Assembly (NCBI GenBank): GCA_964402715.1
Contig: CAYODJ010000001.1
Location: 62,001-126,000, forward strand
Length of the DNA: 64,000 nt
Direction: 5' to 3'
Source: CALXOD01 sp964402715
GTDB lineage: Bacteria; Verrucomicrobiota; Lentisphaeria; Victivallales; Victivallaceae
The first letter of the stretch is position 1. Every line of letters begins with the position of its first letter. The translations under genes and the position numbers were made by a program. Under the pieces are notes generated by a model. That model was not told where the DNA came from and made no database searches. It saw only the letters and a list, made by a program, of their open reading frames with translations. Below are positions 15,051 through 25,535 of this stretch, piece after piece.

Positions 15051-17171
15051 CTATGATCTGCCGATGAACGGCGTCGCCGACGATGTCTCCATCGACTCCA
15101 CCCAGCGGGAGAAGCGATGTCCGAGCGCATCCTCGAAAATCAGTTCCACCTTGGGGATCACCCGCGCCCCCAGACATTGTTCGACCCATATGCCGTCCTC
15201 CTTCAGTCCGTGCGTCTCGAACCGCGCCACTTTCCCTTTCAGCGTGGGTCTGCCCTCAGCGTCGGTCTCGACCTGATCCGGCGTCGGACGATCGTGCGTC
15301 ACGACTTCGATCCAGTTGCCGCCGGCGTCGAACATGCCTTCATCCGGATTGAAGAGAACGGGACGCTCCGCGAAGTTTTCGTTGTACCATCTTATGATTT
15401 CGTCGCCGCCGGGATCGCCGTCCATGAATCTGCGGTATTCTGAGAACGCGTACTTCTTCACGCTGCGAAGCGCCGCGTCGATCGCCTTGTCGGAGGACTC
15501 CTCGGACAGCGGTTTCCCGTATGACTCGGTCTGGTATCTGAGCTTGTTTTCGTCCTTCATGGCATGGAAATAGTTTCCGGGAGGGTAGACTTTGCCCTCG
15601 TCGTCGGAGAACGGCGACTGGACGACGCCGTTGACGCGGTAGGGTATGGTGACGCTGACGGAGAAGCCGTCGCCGAAGTTGCCGATGTCGGTCCACACGT
15701 CGACACCCGACTCCGCCGCCTCCCTTTCGGGCAGACGTTCGTAGTCGCGCTGGATGACTTTCTGATACTCTATGACGGGAGTCACGTAGAGGCTGTCCGG
15801 ATAGAAGCGTCTTCCGCCGTCCTCGTCGGTGTAGGTGGACTCACGGATATGATCCGACGAGGATACGCCGCCCTTTATCTTCTTATCTCTGGGAATCAGA
15901 TATTCCTCGCGTCTGTCGAAGTATTTCTTGTAGACGTCGTAGGGATTGACTTCGACGCCGTCCCTGTGGAAAGGATCGTCGTCCGGCCCGAAGGCGGTGG
16001 TGTCCTTCGGCAGCGTCATGCCTTCGTTGAACAGAGGATAGTCGCCGTACAGACCGAGCCGCGACGCCTCCTCTCTGGTCAGCTCCTTCCACAGTTCGCA
16101 GTAGTCCTCGAAACCGATGAACTCGTAGTTCAGCGTCTGGAAATCCTCCGACAGGCAGTTCCTCTGAAACTCCTCGGATTTCAGCGAGACGAAATCCTCG
16201 AAGTTATTCTGCGTGTCTTCCAGTCCGTTCACGGAAAGCCACTGCGCGTACTGTCCGGTGTATGTGTCTCCGTAACGCGAGTGGAAATCATAGTAGCGCA
16301 GGTATTCGCCGCGCAGCGTCTCCTGCGCGGCGCCGGGAGTGGGGTTCGGCCAGTAGTTTTCGCCCGCCTTCGTGACGGGGAGGGAGGGAGTCAGTCCGTA
16401 GCGGAAAAATCTCTTCCCCGTGTCGCTCTCGATGCATACGAGATCGCCCGGCCGGTTGTGCGCGGCGGCGTAAGCTTCCCCGTCCGGATAGTAGGCGTTG
16501 TCGCCGTACCAGTAGTCGCCTCTTCCCTGCCGCGTCCATCTGCGGACGGGTTTTTCGAATCGCCATGTCTGTCCGCCCCGTGTCTCGTCCCACGTGTAGT
16601 GCTTCTTTTTCAGGAAATGCTGACGTTCGGTCTTCTCCGCGTCCAGCCAGTATTCCACGGGCAGCGTCCGGTTCATCTCCGTGTCGAAGAAGTACAGCCC
16701 GCCGCCCTCGCGGAACGGTCCGAAGGAATGCTGCGGCTTCGACGCGTCGTAGCGTATGCCGAGTCTTCCCCTGTGGTTGGGATAGGTTTCCGAGTAGTCC
16801 TCGACGTCCCACGGCTGAATGTACACGCGCCGCCAGTATTCCTCGATGTAGAAGTACCAGCGCGGCTTCCCTATGAGCCTGTAGGAGCGGCTCTGATTGG
16901 GATCCTGGGAGTTCGGTCCCCACACGTCCTCGATGGAGAAGCTGTACTGCTGCACGCCGGAATACGCCTGCTGGGAGGCGTTCTTGAGACGGCTGTAGTC
17001 CATCATGAAGAAATGGACATGTCCCGCGTGATCGTATATCATGCTTTTCGGCGCGGACGGATACTCCGCGGGGACGGTTTCCTCGAACTGCCAGCAGTCA
17101 TGATATATCCAGTACAGCGGCGCGAAGCTGAGCATGTTCCAAGATGCTTCCTTTCCGGCGTCATGCCTCAT
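15051..17171 (-). CDS. Large virion-associated protein, unknown fold (706 aa)
   Basis: A 706-residue acidic protein very rich in Tyr, Trp and Asp, a composition typical of phage structural beta-proteins. The N-terminus (WNMLSFAPLYWIYHDCW) is aromatic and the middle has many charged turns (YWYGDNAYYPDGEAY). No transmembrane helix or enzyme motif was recognised. It lies between the 131-residue protein and the protease, within the leftward operon of giant proteins, and shares their style. Probably a tail or fibre component. Confidence in the gene is high; the function is unknown. Confidence 0.75.
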   Translation of the reverse strand: MRHDAGKEASWNMLSFAPLYWIYHDCWQFEETVPAEYPSAPKSMIYDHAGHVHFFMMDYSRLKNASQQAYSGVQQYSFSIEDVWGPNSQDPNQSRSYRLIGKPRWYFYIEEYWRRVYIQPWDVEDYSETYPNHRGRLGIRYDASKPQHSFGPFREGGGLYFFDTEMNRTLPVEYWLDAEKTERQHFLKKKHYTWDETRGGQTWRFEKPVRRWTRQGRGDYWYGDNAYYPDGEAYAAAHNRPGDLVCIESDTGKRFFRYGLTPSLPVTKAGENYWPNPTPGAAQETLRGEYLRYYDFHSRYGDTYTGQYAQWLSVNGLEDTQNNFEDFVSLKSEEFQRNCLSEDFQTLNYEFIGFEDYCELWKELTREEASRLGLYGDYPLFNEGMTLPKDTTAFGPDDDPFHRDGVEVNPYDVYKKYFDRREEYLIPRDKKIKGGVSSSDHIRESTYTDEDGGRRFYPDSLYVTPVIEYQKVIQRDYERLPEREAAESGVDVWTDIGNFGDGFSVSVTIPYRVNGVVQSPFSDDEGKVYPPGNYFHAMKDENKLRYQTESYGKPLSEESSDKAIDAALRSVKKYAFSEYRRFMDGDPGGDEIIRWYNENFAERPVLFNPDEGMFDAGGNWIEVVTHDRPTPDQVETDAEGRPTLKGKVARFETHGLKEDGIWVEQCLGARVIPKVELIFEDALGHRFSRWVESMETSSATPFIGRS

Positions 17172-17202
17172 TAATCCGTCGGAGTATAAACGTCGCGAAG
17201 CG

Positions 17203-17598
17203 TCATGACTTCGGCTCCGGCGTGTTGTAGGAGCTGTTTATCTTTCCTCTGTAGGAAGGAGCCATCAGCCTGTCGACCATGCGCATGATCCCGATGAAGT
17301 GATAGTCGTTCAGATAATCCGGACGGTTGACGGGGACGCCCGTGAATCGCGCGATCGCGTCCTGCGACGCCCCGTATTCCGGCACGGAGATTTTCTCGAA
17401 CACGAATTCGGGGAACGGGTTTCTGTGCAGATACAGGGCCTCGCTCACGTTGTCCGACGTCACCTTGGGCGGCTTCACCTCGACCTGCCTGCCGTTGGCG
17501 GTGGTGCCGACGCCCTCGACAGGCGAGAACGAAGGATTCTTCCGTGACTGCAGGTTCTCTCCCGACACCGAGAATGGATCGCTGGTTCCGCTGGCCAT
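17203..17598 (-). CDS. Hypothetical protein between two giant virion genes
   Basis: A 131-residue protein starting two bases after the stop of the 2642-residue gene. The N-terminal 50 residues are Ser/Pro/Gly-rich and probably disordered (SPVEGVGTTANGRQVEVKPP). The C-terminal half is more structured (FIGIMRMVDRLMAPSY). No domain was recognised. Likely a minor virion component given its place in the operon. Confidence 0.6.
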   Translation of the reverse strand: MASGTSDPFSVSGENLQSRKNPSFSPVEGVGTTANGRQVEVKPPKVTSDNVSEALYLHRNPFPEFVFEKISVPEYGASQDAIARFTGVPVNRPDYLNDYHFIGIMRMVDRLMAPSYRGKINSSYNTPEPKS

Positions 17599-17600
17599 GG

Positions 17601-20600
17601 TTATTCCCCGTCTCCCGTATAAGATGTCCGTTTCACGGCATTGAGATGTCTATAAACGCCGGGTCCCTTTCTGCCCCATTTCAGGAAGAGCGAGTACTGC
17701 CTGCTCTCCAGAAGAAATTCCGTCCGGTTGCGTTCCCCGTCGTCCGGGCCGCGCTCCGGATGGCGTTCGGAAAGCCACGCGTCATATAGTTCCAGCAGAT
17801 TGTTCTCCAGTATGTAGCGTTCCGTTGTGTAGTCGGACGCCTCGTATCCGAACGGAGCTTCCTCCGGAGAGATGACCGCCTCGGTCCGGCTCACGTTGTG
17901 GAAATCGATCCATTCGCCCTCGGATTCGACGTCCTCGAACCCCGGTTCCAGATAGAAAGGGACCTTGACGGCTTCGGGCTCCTCGTCCGAGGCGAAGAGA
18001 ATCTCCAGCTTCCCCGTCGGGATCATCAGCGTGTATTCATCGTCCGGCACGACGGCGTCGCCGCCGGAGTCCCTGATGACTGGATGGTTCTCGCCGTCTA
18101 TGTACACGCTGGCGGACCAGTATTCCGCGTCCATGCCGTCGAACAGGCGGACTTTCCTCCACGAATATTCCTCGCGGTACTCGGTGAGAAACGCCTTTTC
18201 CTGTACGGACGGCAGCTCCCTGATACGTCCGTCCACGTAGGCGTACGCGGAGAGCGGCTTCTCGTAAACCATGCGCGCGACGGGGACTCCTCTGTCGCGG
18301 TCCTCGAACACCATGGGATTGAAAAAGAGATCCTCGTCGCCGAAAGCGATTCCCTCGTTGAAATCGGACGGAGCGCCTTTCTCGGTGCGCAGCGTGGCGT
18401 AGCCGCCCGATTCGGAGATGCTCAGTATCTTCCCGCGCGGACCGAACTCGATTCCGAAATATATCCTGTCATGCACGAGCGTCGGACGCGTCAGCGTGTA
18501 CATCTCGCTGTGCACGGTGGACGCGTACGTGAACGCGACGCCGTCGGTTCCGGTGAACTTCCTGATGCTGGTGTCCTGGACGCAGTACATGCAGTAGACG
18601 CCGTCCCGCAGATACACGGACATGGCGCGGCAGCTCTGTCCGTAGTCCCTGTCGCCGTACAGAAACTTCAGCCGCGTGAAATTCCGCCAGTCGTACAGAT
18701 CGCCGCTTTCGGTGCGCCACGACTCATATACGCCTCCGTCTTTCCGGACATTGAAGTAGAGCACGTAGGTCTTTCCGGTCTTCAGCAGGCACGGATCCTC
18801 GAAGGACTGCGCGCCGTCGATGACGGAGCCGGCCGAATCCAGCGTGCTCGCCGGGAAGAGCTGGCATTCCTCTCCGAACGTCTGCTGCGACAGTCCGCGT
18901 GACAGCGTGAACACGTATTCGGTATATCCGGCGCGGTTCTTGCTGTGCTTCTGCGAAATCAGGAAGTAGCACTTCTCGTCGTCGTCGAACATCATCCACG
19001 GCATGTGACGCTTCACGTTGAACTGAATCCAGAGCGACTTGAAGTGATCCGTCGCGTCCTCGATGTACCGCAGCTCGCCGTCCAGCAGCTCTCTCGGACG
19101 GTCCGTGAGAAACACGACTTCGCCGCGTTCGATTCTGGCGCGGTAGCTTGCACGCGCCGGATTGGCGGTGTGATCGTCTATGTCGCTCCTGTTCCGATCG
19201 GTGCCGGGGAAGAAATTCTCGTAGTAGGCCTCGCTGCCGTTCCAGCATTCCGACTGGAAGTCGGTCTTCCACTGCGGCGAGTCGGAGCCGGTTCCGACCC
19301 ACAGGAAGCAGTCCTCCCCGTACGACGACGCGTCTTCATGCTGCAGCCTGGAGTACCTGTGGTTTCCACGGAAGTCGTTTTCCACGCATGCCTTCCAGTA
19401 TCTGTGATTCCGCGTGCTGCCGAAAAACTCCACCGAACTCACCGAACCGAGGGATTTCTCGAATATCGGCCGTTTCACCAGATTGTACGGGCATACTCTC
19501 CAGAAATACACCTGATTGAAATCGTCGCTTCCGGAGTCCTTCCCGGTGTTCCAGTATTCCGGAAGTCTGTCGGTCTCCAGCTCCCCGGGCAGCTCGGACT
19601 TCGGAATGGAAAATCTTCCGGCGAACTGGAAGCTGTAGGGATCGTCGGTGGTGGGGGCCTTCCCGTATTCGTTCGCGTTCGGCGTGTAGACGTTGTCCGG
19701 CAGTATGTGCATCCCGCCCGACTCGGCCTCGATTCCGCCCATGATCCGGATGTATGAGACGCCGTCGACGCTCATCGATTCCGGATCGCCTCCGAGATAG
19801 CCGGAGCAGTCCTGCCGCTGCCACAGATAGTCTCTTAGCGGCTTTCCGTCCTGCGAGTCGAACGAATCGTAGAAGTCCAGCTGGAAATGAAAGTAGATGT
19901 CCCATCTGGTGTCGTATCCGGGCAGCGGCTGCACCTGCAAGGGATAGGAGTCCCCGAAATTCATTCCCTCGTAGTCGCCGCTGCGCTTCCCCGTGACCGG
20001 CTGGTTCTCCACTCTGAAGCGGAACGGCTCGTTCAGCTCGGGGCGTCCGGACTCGTCGTACACGTAGACCTGATTGTTCTTCCATCCGTTCGAGAAATAG
20101 CCTTTCGCGATCAGTCTGCGCCGGTGCAGCGTCTCGTATCTGTTTCTGACGGCGTAGGCCGCGTTCAGCGTTTTCTGCGCCTCGACGATCGCGGAGTTCG
20201 CCGTCTGCAGCCGCTGACCGTACGTCACGCCGTTCTCCGCGACGGACAGGAAATAGTTCTTCGCCCGCTGTCTGCCGGCGTTTTCATAGACGATCGCGTC
20301 CCATATGGCTCTGCTGTGCGCGATGAACAGCCGCAGCGCCTCGTCCTCCAGCGCGATGGCGTCGGGGGCGATGGCGCCGCCGTACGCGTCCGTCGGAGCC
20401 TCTCTCCATTTCCCGAATTCGGCGCTGTAGTGCGCTTCCACGAAGGCTTTCCTGTCGTCGTAGCGGCTGTCGGGGTAGTTGTTGAGCGACTCGTAGAAGT
20501 CCTCGAAGACGCTCTGCAGGGAATTCGTGACTATGTAGTCCGTTCTGGATTCGTCGCCGTCGGTCAGCGAACCGTCTTTCAGAAAGTTCCGGTAATCGGC

Positions 20601-23600
20601 GCCGCGTCCCGTCCGCTCGATGAAGACTGGTTTTGCCTCCTCGCGGGAAAGTATCCTGTTCTCCTCGAACCACGCGTCGAACCCCTGCGACGCGTCCGCG
20701 AGGAACGACGCCCTGTTGTCCCAGAAGAACGCGAAATCGTCGGAATGCGCCGCATCTATGAACAGCGGCTTCAGATAGGACTCGGTCTTTTCGGTGCGCG
20801 CCTCTCTGTATGCCGTCCATTCCGCCTCGAGCCCGTACTGCGCGACGAACGCGTCGAAACATGCGTCGTACAGCGCGGCGTCCGTCTTTCCGATGATCAT
20901 GAAGTGGTATCTGGCGTCGAATCCGGGTTCTCTGAACTTGGCGACGGTCACGTACCAGTCGTCGAACTTCTGATTGATCTCCTCGATCCGCGCGGCCTGC
21001 TCCGCCAGTGTTCCGGGAACGGTCACCGCCTGATCCTCGGGCAGATAGACCCACTGTTCCACGGTTTCTCCCTCGTCGTCGACGAATGTCCGGTAGGCCC
21101 ACCGGTTCCGTCTCCCGGCGATCATGCCGATCTGATCGTCCGCTTTCTTGAGAAATTCGTTTCCCCACATGAGGAAGCTGAACACGGGCGCCGTCATGCC
21201 TTCGCGATCCTCCGATGCGATGCTTTCCAGCCGGAAGCGTATGTTCTTGCCGACGACGTCCTGAAGCACGTCGCTGGAGAAGTACACTCTGTGTCTGATC
21301 AGATACGCATCCGAAACGACGTCGTCTCCGGTCCTGTTCGAATCGAGATCGACGAGACTGCCGTCAAGACAGTCCGTTCCGAGTTCGATGAACGCGGAGT
21401 CCGGCGGACTCTGCTCTCCTGGATCGTAGGCGGCGTAGTAGAAGTTTATGACGTCGTACTTTCTGCCCCGGGCGTCGTCGAAACGGAATTCGATGCAGAA
21501 TTCATGCTTCCATCTGTCGTAGTTCACGGCGGTGATGATCGGCGGCGAATACGCGTCCTTCGAATATGTGAACACGCCGGACAGCGCCGGGGTGTTGGCC
21601 GCGCCGGAATGGATGTTGACTCCGGAGATTCGGAAACGGTAGCGTCCACCCTCCTCGAAACGGCAGTCCGTCTCCGTGCCGTCGGCGACTGCGGTGAAAG
21701 TGCCGTTGAGCGTGTCGATGTAGTCGGACTGCTTCAGCTTGACGAAAGGAATCAGCCAGCAGGAGTACTGCGGGAACCACTCGGCCTGTCTGGTCCTGAG
21801 CGTCATGAAGTTTCCCGTCGTGCCGCCGGAATCCACCTGCGCGACCTCGAGTCTGGCGTAGACGCTTTCGTCCTGCCCGCCCTCCCAGTGTATCAGGTTG
21901 TAGGTGTTCCACTCCGTCTGGAGATACAGGAAACGCCACGGTATCATGGCGCTCATGGAATCTATGAATCCCGAGATTCTCAGCGGACGATCCTCGCCGT
22001 ATATTTCAGGCGGACGCGTCGCGTATTCCGGGGATTCGTCCTGCGGCAGCGCCGAATAGTAGTATCGCGCCTCCAGAGGGCTCCCGCCGCGGAGGCGGTA
22101 GTCTATGTACGGGGCTTTCACACCCTCCGATTCCGGCAGCGCGACCCTGCTGGTGTCGGACAGCAGACGGCGGAACATATGCACCGCCGACACGTACGGG
22201 AACGAGACGTCGCTGTCCCGCAGGACGCCGTGGACGTAGCTGTTGCCGCGCGGTATCATCCTGTCTTTCCAGATGCCCTCGCTGTCCTCCTTGAAATATG
22301 TTTCCAGCGTGTGATCGGGGACATACCCCCATTTCTCCATCGAGCGCTCCGTCCCTCCCGGCTCTATGAAGACGGGATCGACCACCGTGCCGAGCTTTTC
22401 GGAAAGCCGTTCGTAGCCGCTCTCGTCCCAGTTGTCGCCGTAGCGCCGCAGGCTGTAGCCCGGCTCGTATTCCACCGACGAGGTGAAACCGCTCTCGTAT
22501 TCGGTGATGACGTCCTTCTGCGACGGCGGCGGTCTGTACGCCCCCATGACGTACTGGATGTATCCCTGCGGAACGTCGCCCGCGTGCGCCACGGTCTGCC
22601 GTCTGTCTATGCGTCCGACGTTCTGCGACTCGTTGAAGAACGGTTTTTCCCATCCTTCCTCCAGTTCGACATATTCGGCGCAGAGACAGTCCTGGAATCC
22701 GATCTGCTTCACGAACTCGCCGGGCGCTCTGCGGTAGTACGCCTTCTCCTCCTCGCTGTATTCATGAGAGACGCACTGTCCGGGCGCGTCGACGTCGCCG
22801 TCCGCCGCCCACCAGCCGCAGTCCTCCGCAGGCTTCTTTTCGAAGATGACGGGAATCCGCTTCCTCCGCGCCGGCGCCCCGCCGATCCTGCCCGGAATCA
22901 TGTCCTTGACATACAGCGGCTCTCCCAGACCGTTCTCTCCGACGTACTTCAGACGGTAGTCGCGCCATCCCATGACGGGCGCGGACGTCTCGCCGGGAAG
23001 CCTGCCTCTCAGCGGTTCCGAAGACGGAGCCATGTAGACCGGACGGACATAGTATTTCCGTATGTACACACGGTGCGTCTCCAGATACCGCCTCTCGGTG
23101 TACTTGTAGTGGCATCCGTACTGGTTCAGGTGGACGGGATCGCACGTGAACAGCGGTTCCGACGTGTTCATCTCTCCGTCCCTGCCGATGCAGTCGCCCG
23201 TGTCGCACGGAACCTCGTATACCGCGTCCGACAGTCCCTGTTTTTTCTCCTCGTAGGGTCTCGACGTCACGTACCTGTCGCTGTCGCCCGTGCCGCTGCA
23301 TTTCTCGCGTCGCGAGAATCTCGGTCCGGTATCGACGCCGAACAGCCGGTAGCAGCTGTGCTCCACGTCGGCGAACCGGAACGTGCGGTTGGAATCGATC
23401 ATTCTCGAGCGCATCACGATCCGGAGCTGACCGCCGACTGCGGTCAGATCCCTGTCCTCTATGTCCTGGAAGACGTCGGTCGGGAAGAGTCTGTTCAGCA
23501 GCGCGCGGAGCTGATCGCTCAGTTTTTCCGAGGCCGGAACATACATCCGATCCACGCCGTCCTCCAGGACGGAGCCGCTATATGCGACGCCGTTCAGACG

Positions 23601-25529
23601 GTACGCGAACCTGTCGTTCACGTCCCGCGTTATCCCGACGGGCAGCGTGAACGTGACAGCATACTCGAAAAGCGTCCAGTACCACCTGTTCTCGGAATCG
23701 TAGCGTCCGGGATCCGCCGGTCCCAGAAACGAAAACCCGAACTTCACTTCCGGACGGTACACGGGATCGAGCTGATAGAAGTTCCGCCAGACCTCCTTCC
23801 GCTTCAGCGCCTCTATGTCGGGATCGTCTCTGACGTCGCCGAAGACGTCGTCCGCTGAGCAGTTGAGCGCCATGCCGTCGTAGTACAGCCCGGAATTCCC
23901 GGCGCGCACGATCACGGGACGCCGGATCCGGATCCTCCCGCCGAATCCGGGTTCCTTCACGAACCATGTGACGTCCCTGATCCCGCGTCCCAGCGGCACG
24001 TTCTGGCCGATTCTGAAATATTCGTGGAACTCTTCGCCCGCGTCCCTCTCTCTCGCGTAGAATTCGTCTCTGTATTCAAGGCGGAGCCTGTCCGCCTCGA
24101 GGCGGCCGTCGCCGTCGTAGCCGTCGTAGATGTTGTAGTCGGGGCGCTTCACTCCGCCGCCGAAGCGGTGCGCGATCTGATCGGCCGGCGCGTATCTGTA
24201 CAGCGGAACGTCTCTTCCCAGCCTGTCCGCCCAGTATTCCGCCCAGCCGAACTGCCAGAAAGCGTCGTAGTCGCCTTCCGGCATCGGAGCGGGCGTATAG
24301 ACGGTCTCCCCGTCCTGAACCGTCGCCTGAGCCTTCTCCTCCGGAATCATCAGCAGACGTTCGTAGTTTCTCAGACCGCAGCTGAACCGGTAGCTCATGA
24401 CGTCGTCGGTGCTGTCGCTGTAGCCGAAGCCGACGCCCGCGTTGTTGATCGCTACGGATGAACTCCACGCGACCTCGTAGCTCTGCGCGTAGCCGTCGTA
24501 CGCGTACAGATACAGGTAGACGATCACGCTGCGGTTCGGCAGCTGTCTGGCGGAATGCCAGCACACCGTGACGTCCCTGTTGGACGGGATCGAGACGGTC
24601 GAGGAATCCAGAGAGCACGGCTTCCTCACCAGCGCCTCGTCGGTGTTCAGACGGTACGTCAGATAGGCCGAGACGATCGGCGAATCCAGATCCGCCACGC
24701 GGAAGGAGATCTCGATTTCGCCGTCGGGACGGAGGAGCACGTTCGGATCGTCCGAGGTGCAGTTCGTGACCACCCAGTTGAACATGCAGTACGGCGCCGA
24801 GGACGGACTGCTGAAGTAGCCCGCGACCGGCGACCACGGACCGTAGTCCAGCCCGTCGAAGGCGCGTACGCGGTAGAATACCGGCGCCTTGACGTCGACC
24901 ACCGTCGACAGCGAGGAGAACACTCCCGCGCCGGCCGGCGCGTCCGCCGTTCTGGTGCTGGAAAGCCCCAGCCGGCCGAGGACTCCGTCGAGGAACAGCG
25001 GTGTCAGGCTCCACTGCAGCTGATACGATCGCGCCGCGTCGTCGTCCTCGTCCGTGACGTTGCGCCACGTGAACGTGGGACTCATCGTCCCGGTGATCTG
25101 TTCCGTGTCCGGATCGACAAGGAAATAGTATCCGTCGTATGTGGAGTCCCATTTCAGCCCCTGCGGGACGGGTTCGAACGCGTATGTGTCTCCGGACGCG
25201 TCATGGGTGCTGTAGACCGCCGCGTCGCCGCTGTAGATGCGGATCCGCACTTCCACCGCGCCCGCCCAGACGTTCTGATACATGGGATAGGCGATCTGAT
25301 GTTCGGGGACGGCGCTCTGTATCGTCGCGGAGCTGTAGTACGCGTATCCGTACGTGCCGTCGCTGAGCCGTGTCGGGAGACGCGACTTGAGTTCGAGACA
25401 GAACGCGGTCTGCATGACGTCCTCGGGGATCTCCCACGCGATGATCGGCTGCGGCTCGCCGGTGGGGCAGGGGAGACGGTTCGACGCTCCGGAGGACGCG
25501 CTCTTCAGAAAGACATTCAGATACGCCAT
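17601..25529 (-). CDS. Giant tail/adhesion-type protein (2642 aa) with FN3-like and propeller-like regions
   Basis: A 2642-residue protein, one of the largest here. Residues about 100-330 contain repeated FN3-like sandwiches (FTWRNVTDEDDDAARSY, YRVRAFDGLDYGPWSP). A middle region is rich in Tyr/Asp/Arg with many prolines. Around residues 1600-1850 there is a helical insertion with Asp/Ala/Glu repeats. Residues about 2240-2420 resemble five-bladed beta-propeller glycosidase-type repeats (SFEDPCLLKTGKTYVLYF, CMYCVQDTSI, TRPTLVHDRIYFG), suggesting carbohydrate binding or cleavage. No signal peptide or membrane anchor was seen. Likely a fibre or tip protein contacting the host surface. The propeller reading is by pattern and needs structural comparison. 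Confidence 0.75.
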   Translation of the reverse strand: MAYLNVFLKSASSGASNRLPCPTGEPQPIIAWEIPEDVMQTAFCLELKSRLPTRLSDGTYGYAYYSSATIQSAVPEHQIAYPMYQNVWAGAVEVRIRIYSGDAAVYSTHDASGDTYAFEPVPQGLKWDSTYDGYYFLVDPDTEQITGTMSPTFTWRNVTDEDDDAARSYQLQWSLTPLFLDGVLGRLGLSSTRTADAPAGAGVFSSLSTVVDVKAPVFYRVRAFDGLDYGPWSPVAGYFSSPSSAPYCMFNWVVTNCTSDDPNVLLRPDGEIEISFRVADLDSPIVSAYLTYRLNTDEALVRKPCSLDSSTVSIPSNRDVTVCWHSARQLPNRSVIVYLYLYAYDGYAQSYEVAWSSSVAINNAGVGFGYSDSTDDVMSYRFSCGLRNYERLLMIPEEKAQATVQDGETVYTPAPMPEGDYDAFWQFGWAEYWADRLGRDVPLYRYAPADQIAHRFGGGVKRPDYNIYDGYDGDGRLEADRLRLEYRDEFYARERDAGEEFHEYFRIGQNVPLGRGIRDVTWFVKEPGFGGRIRIRRPVIVRAGNSGLYYDGMALNCSADDVFGDVRDDPDIEALKRKEVWRNFYQLDPVYRPEVKFGFSFLGPADPGRYDSENRWYWTLFEYAVTFTLPVGITRDVNDRFAYRLNGVAYSGSVLEDGVDRMYVPASEKLSDQLRALLNRLFPTDVFQDIEDRDLTAVGGQLRIVMRSRMIDSNRTFRFADVEHSCYRLFGVDTGPRFSRREKCSGTGDSDRYVTSRPYEEKKQGLSDAVYEVPCDTGDCIGRDGEMNTSEPLFTCDPVHLNQYGCHYKYTERRYLETHRVYIRKYYVRPVYMAPSSEPLRGRLPGETSAPVMGWRDYRLKYVGENGLGEPLYVKDMIPGRIGGAPARRKRIPVIFEKKPAEDCGWWAADGDVDAPGQCVSHEYSEEEKAYYRRAPGEFVKQIGFQDCLCAEYVELEEGWEKPFFNESQNVGRIDRRQTVAHAGDVPQGYIQYVMGAYRPPPSQKDVITEYESGFTSSVEYEPGYSLRRYGDNWDESGYERLSEKLGTVVDPVFIEPGGTERSMEKWGYVPDHTLETYFKEDSEGIWKDRMIPRGNSYVHGVLRDSDVSFPYVSAVHMFRRLLSDTSRVALPESEGVKAPYIDYRLRGGSPLEARYYYSALPQDESPEYATRPPEIYGEDRPLRISGFIDSMSAMIPWRFLYLQTEWNTYNLIHWEGGQDESVYARLEVAQVDSGGTTGNFMTLRTRQAEWFPQYSCWLIPFVKLKQSDYIDTLNGTFTAVADGTETDCRFEEGGRYRFRISGVNIHSGAANTPALSGVFTYSKDAYSPPIITAVNYDRWKHEFCIEFRFDDARGRKYDVINFYYAAYDPGEQSPPDSAFIELGTDCLDGSLVDLDSNRTGDDVVSDAYLIRHRVYFSSDVLQDVVGKNIRFRLESIASEDREGMTAPVFSFLMWGNEFLKKADDQIGMIAGRRNRWAYRTFVDDEGETVEQWVYLPEDQAVTVPGTLAEQAARIEEINQKFDDWYVTVAKFREPGFDARYHFMIIGKTDAALYDACFDAFVAQYGLEAEWTAYREARTEKTESYLKPLFIDAAHSDDFAFFWDNRASFLADASQGFDAWFEENRILSREEAKPVFIERTGRGADYRNFLKDGSLTDGDESRTDYIVTNSLQSVFEDFYESLNNYPDSRYDDRKAFVEAHYSAEFGKWREAPTDAYGGAIAPDAIALEDEALRLFIAHSRAIWDAIVYENAGRQRAKNYFLSVAENGVTYGQRLQTANSAIVEAQKTLNAAYAVRNRYETLHRRRLIAKGYFSNGWKNNQVYVYDESGRPELNEPFRFRVENQPVTGKRSGDYEGMNFGDSYPLQVQPLPGYDTRWDIYFHFQLDFYDSFDSQDGKPLRDYLWQRQDCSGYLGGDPESMSVDGVSYIRIMGGIEAESGGMHILPDNVYTPNANEYGKAPTTDDPYSFQFAGRFSIPKSELPGELETDRLPEYWNTGKDSGSDDFNQVYFWRVCPYNLVKRPIFEKSLGSVSSVEFFGSTRNHRYWKACVENDFRGNHRYSRLQHEDASSYGEDCFLWVGTGSDSPQWKTDFQSECWNGSEAYYENFFPGTDRNRSDIDDHTANPARASYRARIERGEVVFLTDRPRELLDGELRYIEDATDHFKSLWIQFNVKRHMPWMMFDDDEKCYFLISQKHSKNRAGYTEYVFTLSRGLSQQTFGEECQLFPASTLDSAGSVIDGAQSFEDPCLLKTGKTYVLYFNVRKDGGVYESWRTESGDLYDWRNFTRLKFLYGDRDYGQSCRAMSVYLRDGVYCMYCVQDTSIRKFTGTDGVAFTYASTVHSEMYTLTRPTLVHDRIYFGIEFGPRGKILSISESGGYATLRTEKGAPSDFNEGIAFGDEDLFFNPMVFEDRDRGVPVARMVYEKPLSAYAYVDGRIRELPSVQEKAFLTEYREEYSWRKVRLFDGMDAEYWSASVYIDGENHPVIRDSGGDAVVPDDEYTLMIPTGKLEILFASDEEPEAVKVPFYLEPGFEDVESEGEWIDFHNVSRTEAVISPEEAPFGYEASDYTTERYILENNLLELYDAWLSERHPERGPDDGERNRTEFLLESRQYSLFLKWGRKGPGVYRHLNAVKRTSYTGDGE

Positions 25530-25535
25530 GCTCGT

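Noticed and set aside
19887..23858. A 1323-codon rightward open frame antisense to the 2642-residue gene
   Set aside because: It mirrors the G/C-rich third positions of the real gene; composition is Val/Arg/Leu-biased and no domain is seen. The same holds for the other long antisense frames opposite the giant genes.
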